Program-made: the position numbers and the translations under genes
Part shown: in pieces, positions 27,267 to 36,444 of the stretch
Layout: every line of letters begins with the position of its first letter
How positions within the stretch are numbered: position 1 is the first letter of the stretch
DNA from: Pseudomonadota bacterium
GTDB lineage: Bacteria; Pseudomonadota; Alphaproteobacteria; Rhizobiales; Phreatobacteraceae
Assembly: GCA_020161695.1 (NCBI GenBank)
Contig: JAIUOO010000011.1
Span: forward strand, 1 to 64,000
Direction: 5' to 3'
Length of the DNA stretch: 64,000 nucleotides
The notes under the pieces: model-generated
The model's database searches: none
What the model was told of the DNA's origin: nothing
Seen by the model: only the letters and a program-made list of their open reading frames with translations

Positions 27267-28453
27267 CGCAGGGCCGCCAGATAAGCACCGAGCTCGGCGC
27301 GTTCGGGATCGCTCATGCGCGTCTCGTTGCCGAGCGGCATGGCCTTGGACTGGACCGCCTGCTGGGCGATCGCGGCCGCATGGCGGCGCAGGTCAGCAGT
27401 GGTTTCGAGGGCAATCCCCTTCGGCGGCTCGGTGAAGCCCGGATGGGTCGGACGGCGCGCATGGCAGGTTGCGCAGTGTTTCGCCGAAAGTTCGAGCGCC
27501 CTCGCCTCGCTGACCTGCCCGGCGGCGGAGACATCGAGCTTCGGCCGCTGGCTGGTGATGAAGATGGTGCAGACCAGCGCGAAGGCGGCCACCGGCACGG
27601 CCCAGCCGTAGCTCTGCCACTCGTCGCCGGCCTCGTGGCGGTTCAGCGTGTGCTGGACGAGCGCGCCCATGACGAGGATGAAGGCGACGATCAGCCAGCC
27701 GTGGGGATGGCTGGTCAGCATCGGATAATGGTTCGACACCATCATCAGCAGGACCGGCAGGGTCAGGTAGTTGTTGTGGGTCGAGCGGGTCTTGCCGATC
27801 TTGCCGTATTTCGGATCGGGCTTGCGGCCGGCGATCAGGTCACCGACCACGATGCGCTGGTTGGGGATGATCACCAGGAAGACGTTGGCCGCCATGATAG
27901 TGCCGACGAAGACGCCGACATGGATGAAGGCGCCACGCCCCGAGAAGACCTGCCCGAATCCCCAGGCCGCGCCAACCACCATGACAAAAACCACGACCGC
28001 CAGCAGGGCGGGGCGTGCCGCGAGCGGCGATTTGCAGAGCGCGTCATAGGCCAGCCAGCCGGCGACGATGGAGCCGAGCGACAGGGCAATGGCCTGCCAG
28101 GGCTGGATGTCGGCCACGGTCGGGTCGATCAGGAAGCCGCGGGCATTCAGGTAGTATTGCGCGACGAGCAGGGTGAAGCCCGACACCCAGGTCAGATAGG
28201 CGGCCCATTTGTGCCACAGGAGGTCAGGCGGCAGGTTGTCGGGCGCGACCAGATATTTCTGCACGTGGTAGAAGCCGCCGCCATGGACCTCCCAGGCGAC
28301 GCCGTCGGCTCCCGCCTCCCCCGGCCGCTTGGCCTTCAGGCTGTAGTCCAGCGACATGAAATAGAAGCTGGTGCCGATCCAGGTGATGCCCACCGTGATG
28401 TGGAACCACCGCGACAGGAGGTTGAACCAGTCGGCGGCGAGGGCAAAGTCCAT
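27263..28453 (-). CDS. puuD: membrane urate hydroxylase PuuD with cytochrome c domain
   Basis: An integral membrane urate oxidase that delivers electrons to the respiratory chain instead of making hydrogen peroxide. About eight hydrophobic segments fill residues 10-310, with the conserved WFHITVGITWIGTSFYF start and IGKTRSTHNNYLTLPVL. A C-terminal cytochrome c domain has the haem motif CATCH at 327-331 and a probable axial Met372 in KAMPLGN. The 396 aa length matches this fused form. It is 24 bases after xdhC and overlaps the amidohydrolase gene, so its place in purine breakdown is clear. Confidence 0.92.
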   Translation of the reverse strand: MDFALAADWFNLLSRWFHITVGITWIGTSFYFMSLDYSLKAKRPGEAGADGVAWEVHGGGFYHVQKYLVAPDNLPPDLLWHKWAAYLTWVSGFTLLVAQYYLNARGFLIDPTVADIQPWQAIALSLGSIVAGWLAYDALCKSPLAARPALLAVVVFVMVVGAAWGFGQVFSGRGAFIHVGVFVGTIMAANVFLVIIPNQRIVVGDLIAGRKPDPKYGKIGKTRSTHNNYLTLPVLLMMVSNHYPMLTSHPHGWLIVAFILVMGALVQHTLNRHEAGDEWQSYGWAVPVAAFALVCTIFITSQRPKLDVSAAGQVSEARALELSAKHCATCHARRPTHPGFTEPPKGIALETTADLRRHAAAIAQQAVQSKAMPLGNETRMSDPERAELGAYLAALR

Positions 28454-28477
28454 GGAAACTCCGCTCTAGGGTGGCTG

Positions 28478-29443
28478 TCAGGCGCGCCGCCGCGCCTCCG
28501 GCCTGTTCTGCCCGATGGATCGCGCTTCGCGCAAGGCCAGGCACTCCGCCGCCACCGATGCGGCGATGACCGCCGGTTCCTTGCCGCGAATGCCGCCGAT
28601 GCCGATGGGGCAGCGCAAGTCACCGATCCGCCCTGTCGGCAGCCCGCGCTCTGACAGGCGCCGCGCGAACCGCGCGCGTTTCGTGGCCGAGCCGATGAGC
28701 CCGACCTGCGCGATGCGGTCGCTCGAAAGCGCGGCAGCGACAATCTCCAGATCAAGCGGGTGGCTGTGGGTCATCACCAGCACCTGCGATCCCGCCGGGG
28801 GATGGGCGAGAATGTCGCTCCACGGCGCGGCGGTCGCCTCGACATTGGCCGGAACAGCCGCGGGAAAGGCATTCGCGCGCTCGTCGTTCCAGACGACGCG
28901 GAAGGGCAGCGGCGCAAGAGCCATGACCAGCGCGCGCCCGACATGACCGGCGCCGAACAGCAGGATTGTCGGCGCGTGCTCGCCGAAATGCTCGATGAAA
29001 TGCGTCGTGTCCGGACGACCCACCGAAGCACCCGGTCCAACGACCCGCCTCTGAAAGCGCTCGCCATCGAGGATGGTCTCGACGGCGATGGGGCCAGCGC
29101 GTTCCGCTGCTGCGAGCCCATGAACGCCGGCCAGGTCGCTCCGGTCGAACACCTCGATGGCCAGCGTAACCCGGCCGCCGCAGCACTGGCCGAGATCCGG
29201 ACCCAGCGACTGATCGATGAGGCGCACGGCGCGTTCGCCCCTGGCAAACATGGCCTGTGCTTTCGCCAGAACCTGCCATTCCAGCGTGCCGCCGCCGATC
29301 GAACCCGAGAAGGCGCCATCCGGCCGCACGATCATGCGCGCGCCGGCCTCGCGCGGCGCCGATCCTTGAGTCGCCAGCACGCTGACGAGGGCGCAGGCGC
29401 CGTGCGTCTCGATCATCGCCTCGATCCGCGGCCAGACCTCCAT
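28478..29443 (-). CDS. xdhC: xanthine dehydrogenase accessory protein XdhC
   Basis: A molybdenum cofactor chaperone that delivers sulfurated Moco to XdhB. The N-terminal XdhC/CoxI domain has ATQGSAPREAGARM and GSIGGGTLEW; the C-terminal Rossmann-like domain has LLFGAGHVGRAL and the VMTHSHPLDLE and IGSATKRARF segments. The ATG at 29443 lies one base after the xdhB stop and gives 321 aa; the longer frame to 29557 runs inside xdhB. Fourth-to-last gene of the purine operon. Confidence 0.92.
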   Translation of the reverse strand: MEVWPRIEAMIETHGACALVSVLATQGSAPREAGARMIVRPDGAFSGSIGGGTLEWQVLAKAQAMFARGERAVRLIDQSLGPDLGQCCGGRVTLAIEVFDRSDLAGVHGLAAAERAGPIAVETILDGERFQRRVVGPGASVGRPDTTHFIEHFGEHAPTILLFGAGHVGRALVMALAPLPFRVVWNDERANAFPAAVPANVEATAAPWSDILAHPPAGSQVLVMTHSHPLDLEIVAAALSSDRIAQVGLIGSATKRARFARRLSERGLPTGRIGDLRCPIGIGGIRGKEPAVIAASVAAECLALREARSIGQNRPEARRRA

Positions 29444-29444
29444 G

Positions 29445-31760
29445 TCAGGAGCCTCCCGCAAGCTGGGCCTCACAGGCGAACAGAATCGCCTCGGGCGTCG
29501 CCGGGGCGTCGAGCACGACAGCCCGGCCCGGCCGGAGTGCATGGACGGCATCCGCAATGGCGGAAAAGACGGAGATCGCCAGCATCAGCGGCGGCTCGCC
29601 GACCGCCTTGGACCGGTAGATCGTATCCTCGCGGTTCGCATCGTCGAAAAAGGCGACGCGGAAGTCTGCCGGCACGTCCCGCGCGGTCGGAATCTTGTAG
29701 GTCGAGGGCGCATGGGTCCTGAGTCGTCCCCTCGCGTCGAAGACCAGTTCCTCCATGGTCAGCCAGCCCATGCCCTGAACGAAGCCGCCTTCGATCTGGC
29801 CGATATCGATGGCCGGGTTCAGCGAGCGGCCGACATCGTGGAGGATGTCGACACGATCCAGCGTGAACTCGCCGGTCAGCGTGTCGATGGTCACCTCCGA
29901 GCAGGATGCCCCATAGGCGAAGTAGAAGAACGGCCTGCCGGTGCCGCTGGCCCGGTCCCAGGTGATCTTCGGCGTCGCGTAATAGCCGGCCGCCGACAGA
30001 TGGGTGCGAGCGAGATAGGCCTTCTTCACGGCCTCCGCGAAGCCCATGACATTCTCGCCCGAGATCACCCGGTCGTTGCGGAACTGCACCGTGTCGACCG
30101 GCACCTGCCAGTGCCGCGCCATGAACTCGGCGAGCCGCCCCTTGATTTCGGCGGCAGCGTTGCGCGCCGCCATGCCGTTCATGTCAGTGCCGGAGGAGGC
30201 AGCTGTCGGCGACGTGTTCGGCACCTTGCCGGTATGGGTCGCAGTGATGCGCACGCGGTCGAGCGCGATGCCGAACTCTTCGGCCACGACCTGCGCGACC
30301 TTGACGAAAAGCCCCTGCCCCATCTCGGTGCCGCCGTGGTTCAGGTGAACCGAGCCGTCCTGATAGACATGGACCAGCGCGCCGGCCTGATTGAGGAACG
30401 TCGTCGTGAAGGAGATGCCGAACTTCACGGGCGTCAGCGCGAGACCTTTTTTCAGCACGCGCGATGAAGCGTTGAAGGCGGTGATTTCGGAGCGCCGGGC
30501 GCGATAGTCGCAGCTCGCCTCGAGCCGGCGCATGATCTCGCCGGCGACATTGTCCTCCACCGTCATGCCGAAAGGCGTGATGTTGTGGTCGTCGGTCCCG
30601 TAGAGATTGGCGTAGCGGATATCGAGCGGATCGCGGCCCGTCGCCCAGGCGATCCGGTCCATGAGCCGCTCGGCGAAGACCATGCCCTGCGGCCCGCCGA
30701 ACCCCCGGAACGCCGTGTTCGACACCGTGCTCGTCTTCATCCGGCGGGAGTGGATGACAACGTTCGGGTAGAAATAGGCATTGTCGGCGTGGAACATCGT
30801 CCGGTCGTTGATCGACGAGGATAGGTCGTGACTGTAGCCACAGCGGCTGGCGAAGCCGACCTCGACGGCGGAAAGGCGGCCTTCGACATCATGAGCCGCA
30901 CGGTAGGTTGCCAGGAAATCGTGACGCTTGCCGGTCATGGCGAAGTCGTCGTCGCGGTCTAGCCGCAGCTTGCACGGCCGACCGGTCACCTTCGCGGCGA
31001 GCGCCGCCATCGCGGCCCAATGGCTTGCCTGGCTCTCCTTTCCGCCGAAGCCGCCGCCCATCCGGCGTACTTCGACCTCGACGGCGGCATCCGGAATGCC
31101 CAGAACGCGGGCGACGACGTGCTGCACCTCGCTCGGATGCTGGGTGGAGGAATGGACGGTGAACGTGCCGTCTTCCTGCGGCACGGCCAGTGCGGCCTGC
31201 CCTTCGAGGTAGAAGTGCTCCTGTCCACCGATCCGCACGGCGCCTTCCAGCGTCCTGTCGGCATTCTGCAGGATCTCGGCGCTGTCGCCGCGCCGGAACG
31301 CGTAGTCCGGCATGATGTCGGCATCGGCAGCGAGCGCGTCGTCCACCGACACAAGCGGGGTCTCCTCGGCGATCTCGATCACCGCCTTCGCGACTGCCCG
31401 CCGCGCGGCATCGCGGGTCACGGCCACGACGGCAAAGATCGGCTGCAGGTGAAATTCGACGCCTTCCGTTGCGAATAGCGGGTCGTCGCCCGCAACCGGA
31501 CTGACATCGTTGACGGCCGGAATGTCGGCGGCGGTCAGCACCGCGACGACGCCGGCGGCGGTGCCGACCGCGTCGAGGTCGAGCCTGACGATGCGGCCGC
31601 GGGCCACGGGTGAGCCGCCAGGCGCGACGTGCAGCGTGCCTTCGGGCTCGCGGATGTCGTCGATATAGGGCGCCGAGCCCTGAACATGCCGGTCGGCCGC
31701 GTCGTGCTTCAGCGGCCTATGGACGTGGCGCAGCGCCCCGATGTCGCGATCATGCCGCAT
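29445..31760 (-). CDS. xdhB: xanthine dehydrogenase molybdopterin-binding subunit
   Basis: The large Moco subunit that hydroxylates hypoxanthine and xanthine to urate. The sequence has the DIREPEGTLHVA N-domain, the MGGGFGGKES Moco loop, NTAFRGFGGPQGM with the substrate-positioning Arg, and the catalytic Glu in KAVGEPPLML. It starts at the ATG at 31760, overlapping xdhA by 11 bases, and has 771 aa; the frame extends to 31814 but this would overlap far more. It needs Moco, and moaC and moeA lie 14 kb away in the same window. Confidence 0.95.
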   Translation of the reverse strand: MRHDRDIGALRHVHRPLKHDAADRHVQGSAPYIDDIREPEGTLHVAPGGSPVARGRIVRLDLDAVGTAAGVVAVLTAADIPAVNDVSPVAGDDPLFATEGVEFHLQPIFAVVAVTRDAARRAVAKAVIEIAEETPLVSVDDALAADADIMPDYAFRRGDSAEILQNADRTLEGAVRIGGQEHFYLEGQAALAVPQEDGTFTVHSSTQHPSEVQHVVARVLGIPDAAVEVEVRRMGGGFGGKESQASHWAAMAALAAKVTGRPCKLRLDRDDDFAMTGKRHDFLATYRAAHDVEGRLSAVEVGFASRCGYSHDLSSSINDRTMFHADNAYFYPNVVIHSRRMKTSTVSNTAFRGFGGPQGMVFAERLMDRIAWATGRDPLDIRYANLYGTDDHNITPFGMTVEDNVAGEIMRRLEASCDYRARRSEITAFNASSRVLKKGLALTPVKFGISFTTTFLNQAGALVHVYQDGSVHLNHGGTEMGQGLFVKVAQVVAEEFGIALDRVRITATHTGKVPNTSPTAASSGTDMNGMAARNAAAEIKGRLAEFMARHWQVPVDTVQFRNDRVISGENVMGFAEAVKKAYLARTHLSAAGYYATPKITWDRASGTGRPFFYFAYGASCSEVTIDTLTGEFTLDRVDILHDVGRSLNPAIDIGQIEGGFVQGMGWLTMEELVFDARGRLRTHAPSTYKIPTARDVPADFRVAFFDDANREDTIYRSKAVGEPPLMLAISVFSAIADAVHALRPGRAVVLDAPATPEAILFACEAQLAGGS

Positions 31761-33243
31761 GGTGGGCCTCGCGCAGATGGGCGATGCGGGTTTCGCCCCG
31801 CGAGCCCGTGGCAATCTCCATGAGCGCCTTGCGGATCAGGTTGCCGGCAACGGTCAGACGGTAGCGCGCCGAAGCGCGGTGGTCGTCCATGGGAGTGAAA
31901 TCTCCGGCTATCCGCGAGACCGCAGCGGCGACGGCTGCCTCATCATCGATCGACATGCCGATCAGGGCCGCCTCGACCGTCTCGGAACGCCTGGGAATGC
32001 CCGCCAGTCCTCCAAAAGCGATGCGCGCCGAGGCGATGCGGCACCCGTCGAGGCCGATCTTCAGCGCGCCCATCACCGAAGAAATGTCCTGGTCGTTGCG
32101 CTTGGCGATCTTGAAGGCGCGGATGTGCTCGCCAGCTTCGGGCCTCGGCACGGTGACATGGGTGACGACCTCGCCCGCCGCCCGATCCTGATTCCCATAG
32201 GCGAGAAAGAATCGTTCCAGCGGCAGGCTGCGTGCCTTGCCCCCATGGCGCAGGTGAAGCGTTGCTCCGAGTGCGATCAGCAGAGGGGGACTGTCCCCGA
32301 TGGGCGAGCCGTTGGCGATGTTGCCGCCGATCGTGCCAGCCGCCCGCACCTGTGCCGAGCCGAGCCTGTCGGCCCAGACCCCGATGTCGGGATCGACGGC
32401 TGCAAGCGCTCCCCGCGCCTCGGCATAAGTCACGGCCGCTCCAATCGCGAGGCCGTCTGTTCCCTGATCGAGCCGCCGCAATTCACTCACCCGCCCGGTA
32501 TGGATGATCTTCGGCAGGGTGCGGAGCTGCTTGGTGATCCACAACCCGACATCGGTCGCACCTCCGACCAGCGTCGCGTCGGGGTGGCGCATCGTCAGCG
32601 CACACAGCGCATCCAGCGATGCCGGCGCGGCGAAGAACGAGTTGTCGTCGCCGACGAACAGATCGGTTTCGTCCGCGAGATCGGCGAGCATGGCGGTCGT
32701 CGCGGCGGCGGCCGTCACGAACCGGTCATTGGCCGGCTGGCTGCAGGCGTCGAGCGCGGCATCGACGATCGGCCGGTAGCCCGTGCAGCGGCAGAGGTTG
32801 CCGGCGATGCGGGTCAGAACCGCCTCGCGGCCGTCCGCTGCCACGCAGCCGTCCTGATAGAGCGTGAACAGGCTCATGACGAAGCCCGGCGTGCAGAAGC
32901 CGCATTGCGAGCCATGATGGTCGACCATGGCCTGCTGGACCGGATGCAGATGCCCGCCCGCCGCCAGGTCCTCGACGGTGACGAGTTCCGCGCCGTCGAT
33001 CTGGCCGAGCAGCAGGATGCAGGCATTGGCGGGCTCATAGACCAGCCGGCCGCCCTTGACGCGTCCGAGCGCGACGGTGCAGGCACCGCAATCGCCCTCG
33101 CCGCAACCCTCCTTGGTGCCGGTCAGCCGCCTGTCGAGCCGAAGCCAGTCGAGCAGCGTCGTCATCGGCGGCAGATCGTCGATCTCGACGACGCGGCCCT
33201 GATGCACGAAACGAAGCGGGCGCTGGCGGGAATGCCCGGTCAT
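31750..33243 (-). CDS. xdhA: xanthine dehydrogenase small subunit (2Fe-2S and FAD domains)
   Basis: The electron-transfer subunit, 497 aa. The plant-type 2Fe-2S domain has Cys47, Cys52, Cys55 and Cys75 (CGEGDCGACTVALG); the second, alpha-helical 2Fe-2S domain has CGFCTPGFVMSL at 114-124 and CRCTGY. The FAD domain (about 200-370) contains the VGGATDVGLW and TIGGNIANGSPIGD motifs, and a CO-dehydrogenase-type C-terminal domain ends it. It begins the operon; sulP lies divergently 207 bases away. Confidence 0.95.
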   Translation of the reverse strand: MTGHSRQRPLRFVHQGRVVEIDDLPPMTTLLDWLRLDRRLTGTKEGCGEGDCGACTVALGRVKGGRLVYEPANACILLLGQIDGAELVTVEDLAAGGHLHPVQQAMVDHHGSQCGFCTPGFVMSLFTLYQDGCVAADGREAVLTRIAGNLCRCTGYRPIVDAALDACSQPANDRFVTAAAATTAMLADLADETDLFVGDDNSFFAAPASLDALCALTMRHPDATLVGGATDVGLWITKQLRTLPKIIHTGRVSELRRLDQGTDGLAIGAAVTYAEARGALAAVDPDIGVWADRLGSAQVRAAGTIGGNIANGSPIGDSPPLLIALGATLHLRHGGKARSLPLERFFLAYGNQDRAAGEVVTHVTVPRPEAGEHIRAFKIAKRNDQDISSVMGALKIGLDGCRIASARIAFGGLAGIPRRSETVEAALIGMSIDDEAAVAAAVSRIAGDFTPMDDHRASARYRLTVAGNLIRKALMEIATGSRGETRIAHLREAHHAA

Positions 33244-33450
33244 GAAAGTCCTTCGCCTTCTGTCATTCGAAACCTGATTTCAGCACGGCCGCGAGTGGTT
33301 TGCACCGCGAAAGAATGGCCGGCCTGCGCGGCTCCTGCGTAGTTCCCCTGACGCGCCGGGCGCGCCTGCTTTCCTAGGCTTTCGAGGTTCCCCGCGAGTC
33401 GTCCGCCCGCCTTGCAAGCGGACTGGCGCGATTCAGCCACGGCCTCTGCC

Positions 33451-35154
33451 ATGACGACGATTGCATCGGTGCAGCCTTCCCTCGCCGAACTGTTCACGCC
33501 CAAGCTCGTGACGACGCTGCGCGAGGGCTACGGCTCGGCCGACCTTCGCCGCGACGCCATTGCCGGCCTGACCGTCGCGATCGTCGCCCTGCCGCTCTCC
33601 ATGGCCATCGCCATCGCCTCGGGCACGACGCCCGATCGCGGGCTGGTGACGGCGGTGATCGGCGGCTTCATCATTTCCGCGCTCGGCGGCTCGCGATTCC
33701 AGATCGGCGGCCCGGCCGGGGCGTTCATTCCGCTGGTGGCGACAACGATCGCCGTTCATGGCTATGAGGGGCTGGCCATCGCGACCTTCATGGCCGGGCT
33801 GATGCTGGTCGTGGTCGGCGCGCTGCGCCTCGGCACCTACATCAAGTACATTCCCTACCCCGTGACCGTCGGTTTCACCGCCGGCATCGCAGTGATCATC
33901 TTCGTCGCGCAGCTCCGCGACCTTCTTGGCCTGACGCTGGGCAAGGCCGAGCCGGCGGAGATGCTGCACAAGCTTCCGGTCCTCTGGAGCGCCCTGCCAA
34001 GCGCCAATGTCGCCGCTGTCGGCGTGGCTGCGCTCGCCCTTGCCATCATCGTCGCGATCCGCCGGTTTCGCCCGGCCCTGCCCGCTCTTCTCATTGCTGT
34101 CGTGGCCGGCTCCGGCGCCGCGGTCCTCCTGTCGCTGCCCGTCGAGACGATTGCGTCGCGCTTCGGTGCCTTGCCGACAGGCATTTCCTATCAGGGCCTG
34201 CCAGGTCTCTCCCTCAACCGAATTCGGGAACTGATCGTGCCGGCGATAGCGATCGCGATGCTCGGCGGCATCGAATCGCTGCTTTCGGCCGTCGTCGCCG
34301 ACGGCATGACAGGCCGCCGGCACCGCTCCAATTGCGAGCTGGTGGCGCAGGGTCTCGCCAACATGGCGTCAGCCCTCTGCGGTGGCATCCCCGTCACGGG
34401 GACGATCGCGCGGACGGCGACCAATGTGCGCGCGGGCGCGCGGGGGCCCGTTTCCGGCATGCTCCACTCCCTGTTCCTGCTCGGCTTCCTTGTCGTCGCC
34501 GGCAACTGGATGGGCTACGTGCCGCTGGCGGTGCTTGCCGCGGTTCTCGTCGTGGTCGCCTGGGGCATGGCGGAGAAGCGCGAGTTCCTCTCGCTGCTGC
34601 GCGCCTCGCGCGGCGACGCCGTCGTGCTGCTGGCGTCGTTCCTGCTCACGGTCTTCGTCGATCTCACCGCCGGCATCGGCGTCGGGATCGTGCTGGGATC
34701 GCTATTGTTCATGCACCGCATGGCCGAGGCCATCGAGGTCCGCTCGGCAACGCGGATGGTCGAGGAAGACACGGCGGACGATCCCGCCGGCCGGCCCGCC
34801 TATGACACGCGGCGCGGGGCGGACGAGGACATCGTGATCTACCGTCTCAGCGGCGCATTCTTCTTCGGCGCGGCGGCGACCGTCGGTGCGGTCTTCGACC
34901 GCATCGGTCGACCGCCGAAAGTCTTCATCCTCGACATGGCCGGCGTGCCCTTCCTCGACACGACCGGGGCCTACACGCTGGAAACCGCGGTTCACAAGCT
35001 GGAGCGCGGCGGCACGGCGGTGATCATCGCGGGCGCGCGCGGGCCGATCGCGCGGACCCTCGCCCATTTCGGCCTTGAGGAGCCGCGGATCGGGATCGCG
35101 CCGACGGTCGAGGCCGCGCTGGCCACGGCACGGCGGCGATTGGCGACAGGCTAG
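33451..35154 (+). CDS. SulP-family inorganic anion transporter with STAS domain
   Basis: A SLC26/SulP permease, 567 aa. The N-terminal two thirds contain about 12 hydrophobic segments with ALPLSMAIAIASG, GGSRFQIGGPAGAF and GGIPVTGTIARTATNVRAGARGP, the family hallmarks. A cytosolic STAS domain (about 450-560) has the FILDMAGVPFLDTTGAYTLE core. The ATG at 33451 is preferred over a TTG at 33412. The transported anion (sulfate, bicarbonate or other) cannot be told. It lies divergent to the purine operon, but membership in that pathway is not implied. Confidence 0.9.
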   Translation: MTTIASVQPSLAELFTPKLVTTLREGYGSADLRRDAIAGLTVAIVALPLSMAIAIASGTTPDRGLVTAVIGGFIISALGGSRFQIGGPAGAFIPLVATTIAVHGYEGLAIATFMAGLMLVVVGALRLGTYIKYIPYPVTVGFTAGIAVIIFVAQLRDLLGLTLGKAEPAEMLHKLPVLWSALPSANVAAVGVAALALAIIVAIRRFRPALPALLIAVVAGSGAAVLLSLPVETIASRFGALPTGISYQGLPGLSLNRIRELIVPAIAIAMLGGIESLLSAVVADGMTGRRHRSNCELVAQGLANMASALCGGIPVTGTIARTATNVRAGARGPVSGMLHSLFLLGFLVVAGNWMGYVPLAVLAAVLVVVAWGMAEKREFLSLLRASRGDAVVLLASFLLTVFVDLTAGIGVGIVLGSLLFMHRMAEAIEVRSATRMVEEDTADDPAGRPAYDTRRGADEDIVIYRLSGAFFFGAAATVGAVFDRIGRPPKVFILDMAGVPFLDTTGAYTLETAVHKLERGGTAVIIAGARGPIARTLAHFGLEEPRIGIAPTVEAALATARRRLATG

Positions 35155-35217
35155 TCCGCAGGCGGCCTGTCTGGAGGAGCCGCTCCGGCGGTGCTAGAAG
35201 CGCGGCGGGAGAAGACC

Positions 35218-36441
35218 ATGGCATCGGCAACCCAATCGGATCGTGGCGTGATCATCGTCGGCGCCGGGCCGGCGGGACTGTTCGCGGCGCTCGCGCTGAA
35301 ACATGCCGGGCTCGCGCCCACTCTCGTCGCGCCGCGCATGGATGGGTCCGGTGATCCACGTTCCAGCGCGCTGCTCGGCGGTTCGGTCCGGGCGCTGGAA
35401 CGGCTCGGTGTCTGGGCACGCGTGGCGGAGAAGGCCGCGCCGCTCCGCCTCATGCGGCTCGTCGATGATACCGGCGGCCTCGTGCGCGCGCCGCTGTTCG
35501 AGGGCCGGAGCGAGGAGATCGGCCTCGATGCCTTTGGCTACAACCTGCTCAACCGCGATCTGAACGAGGGCCTCCGCGACGCCGTCGCAGCGGCCGCCAT
35601 CCCGGTCATCGAGGACAAGGCGGTCGATGTTTCACTCGACGCCGACGCGGCAACCGCGACGCTCGCCTCGGGCAGAACGATCACGGCGACACTGATCGCG
35701 GGTGCGGACGGCCGCGCGTCTCTGGTGCGCGCGGCGGCGGGTATCGATGCGGTGGCGACCCGCTACCCGCAGACTGCGGTGACCGCCAACTTCCAGCACT
35801 CGCGGCCGCATGACGACGCCTCGACCGAGTTCCACACACCAACCGGACCGTTCACCCTCGTCCCGCTGCCCGGCAACCGGTCGAGCCTCGTCTGCGTCGT
35901 GACGCCGGCGGACGCGGACCGGCTTCTGGCCATGGACGACGCCACGTTCTCACACGAGATCGAGCGCCGCTCGCAGGCGATCCTCGGCAAGGTGACGGTC
36001 GAACCCGGTCGCGGGCGCTTCGATCTGTCGGCCATGACGCCGCGCAGTTTCGCCGGCCGCCGCGCCGTCCTGATCGGCGAGGCCGCCCATGTCGTCCCGC
36101 CAATCGGCGCGCAGGGCCTGAATCTGGGGCTGCGCGACGGCGCGGCTCTCGCCGACTGCCTTTCGGATGCCGTCGCCGCCAGCGCTGACATTGGAGGCCC
36201 CGAGGCGCTCGCTGCCTATGACCGCGCCCGCCGTGCCGACATCGTCAGCCGCACCTTCGCCATCGATACCCTGAACCGGTCGCTGCTGTCGCCGCTCTTG
36301 CCGGTGCAAGCGTTGCGCGGTGCGGGTCTCTGGCTGATGGACCGCATTGGCCCGGTGCGGCGCGCCTTCATGCGCGAAGGTCTGGCCCCGGCCATGGCCG
36401 AGCCCCGGCTGATGCGCGATGAGGTCGCGGACGCCGCCTGA
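35218..36441 (+). CDS. FAD-dependent monooxygenase, UbiH/UbiF/Coq6 family
   Basis: A flavoprotein aromatic hydroxylase of 407 aa. The FAD-binding GAGPAGLFAA begins at residue 15, the second FAD motif is AGADGRASLVR, and the C-terminal GEAAHVVPPIGAQGLNLGLRDGAAL is diagnostic for the ubiquinone-biosynthesis hydroxylases. GGGAGA precedes the ATG at 35218. It probably hydroxylates a ubiquinone precursor ring, but the family member (UbiH, UbiF or alphaproteobacterial UbiL/UbiM) cannot be assigned from sequence alone. Convergent with the AEC transporter, 3 bases apart. Confidence 0.85.
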   Translation: MASATQSDRGVIIVGAGPAGLFAALALKHAGLAPTLVAPRMDGSGDPRSSALLGGSVRALERLGVWARVAEKAAPLRLMRLVDDTGGLVRAPLFEGRSEEIGLDAFGYNLLNRDLNEGLRDAVAAAAIPVIEDKAVDVSLDADAATATLASGRTITATLIAGADGRASLVRAAAGIDAVATRYPQTAVTANFQHSRPHDDASTEFHTPTGPFTLVPLPGNRSSLVCVVTPADADRLLAMDDATFSHEIERRSQAILGKVTVEPGRGRFDLSAMTPRSFAGRRAVLIGEAAHVVPPIGAQGLNLGLRDGAALADCLSDAVAASADIGGPEALAAYDRARRADIVSRTFAIDTLNRSLLSPLLPVQALRGAGLWLMDRIGPVRRAFMREGLAPAMAEPRLMRDEVADAA

Positions 36442-36444
36442 TGC

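Noticed and set aside
33244..33450. Shared operator in the xdhA/sulP divergent gap
   Set aside because: A TTTGCACC element near 33291 has an NtrC-like GCAC core but no matching second half; not enough to call a site.
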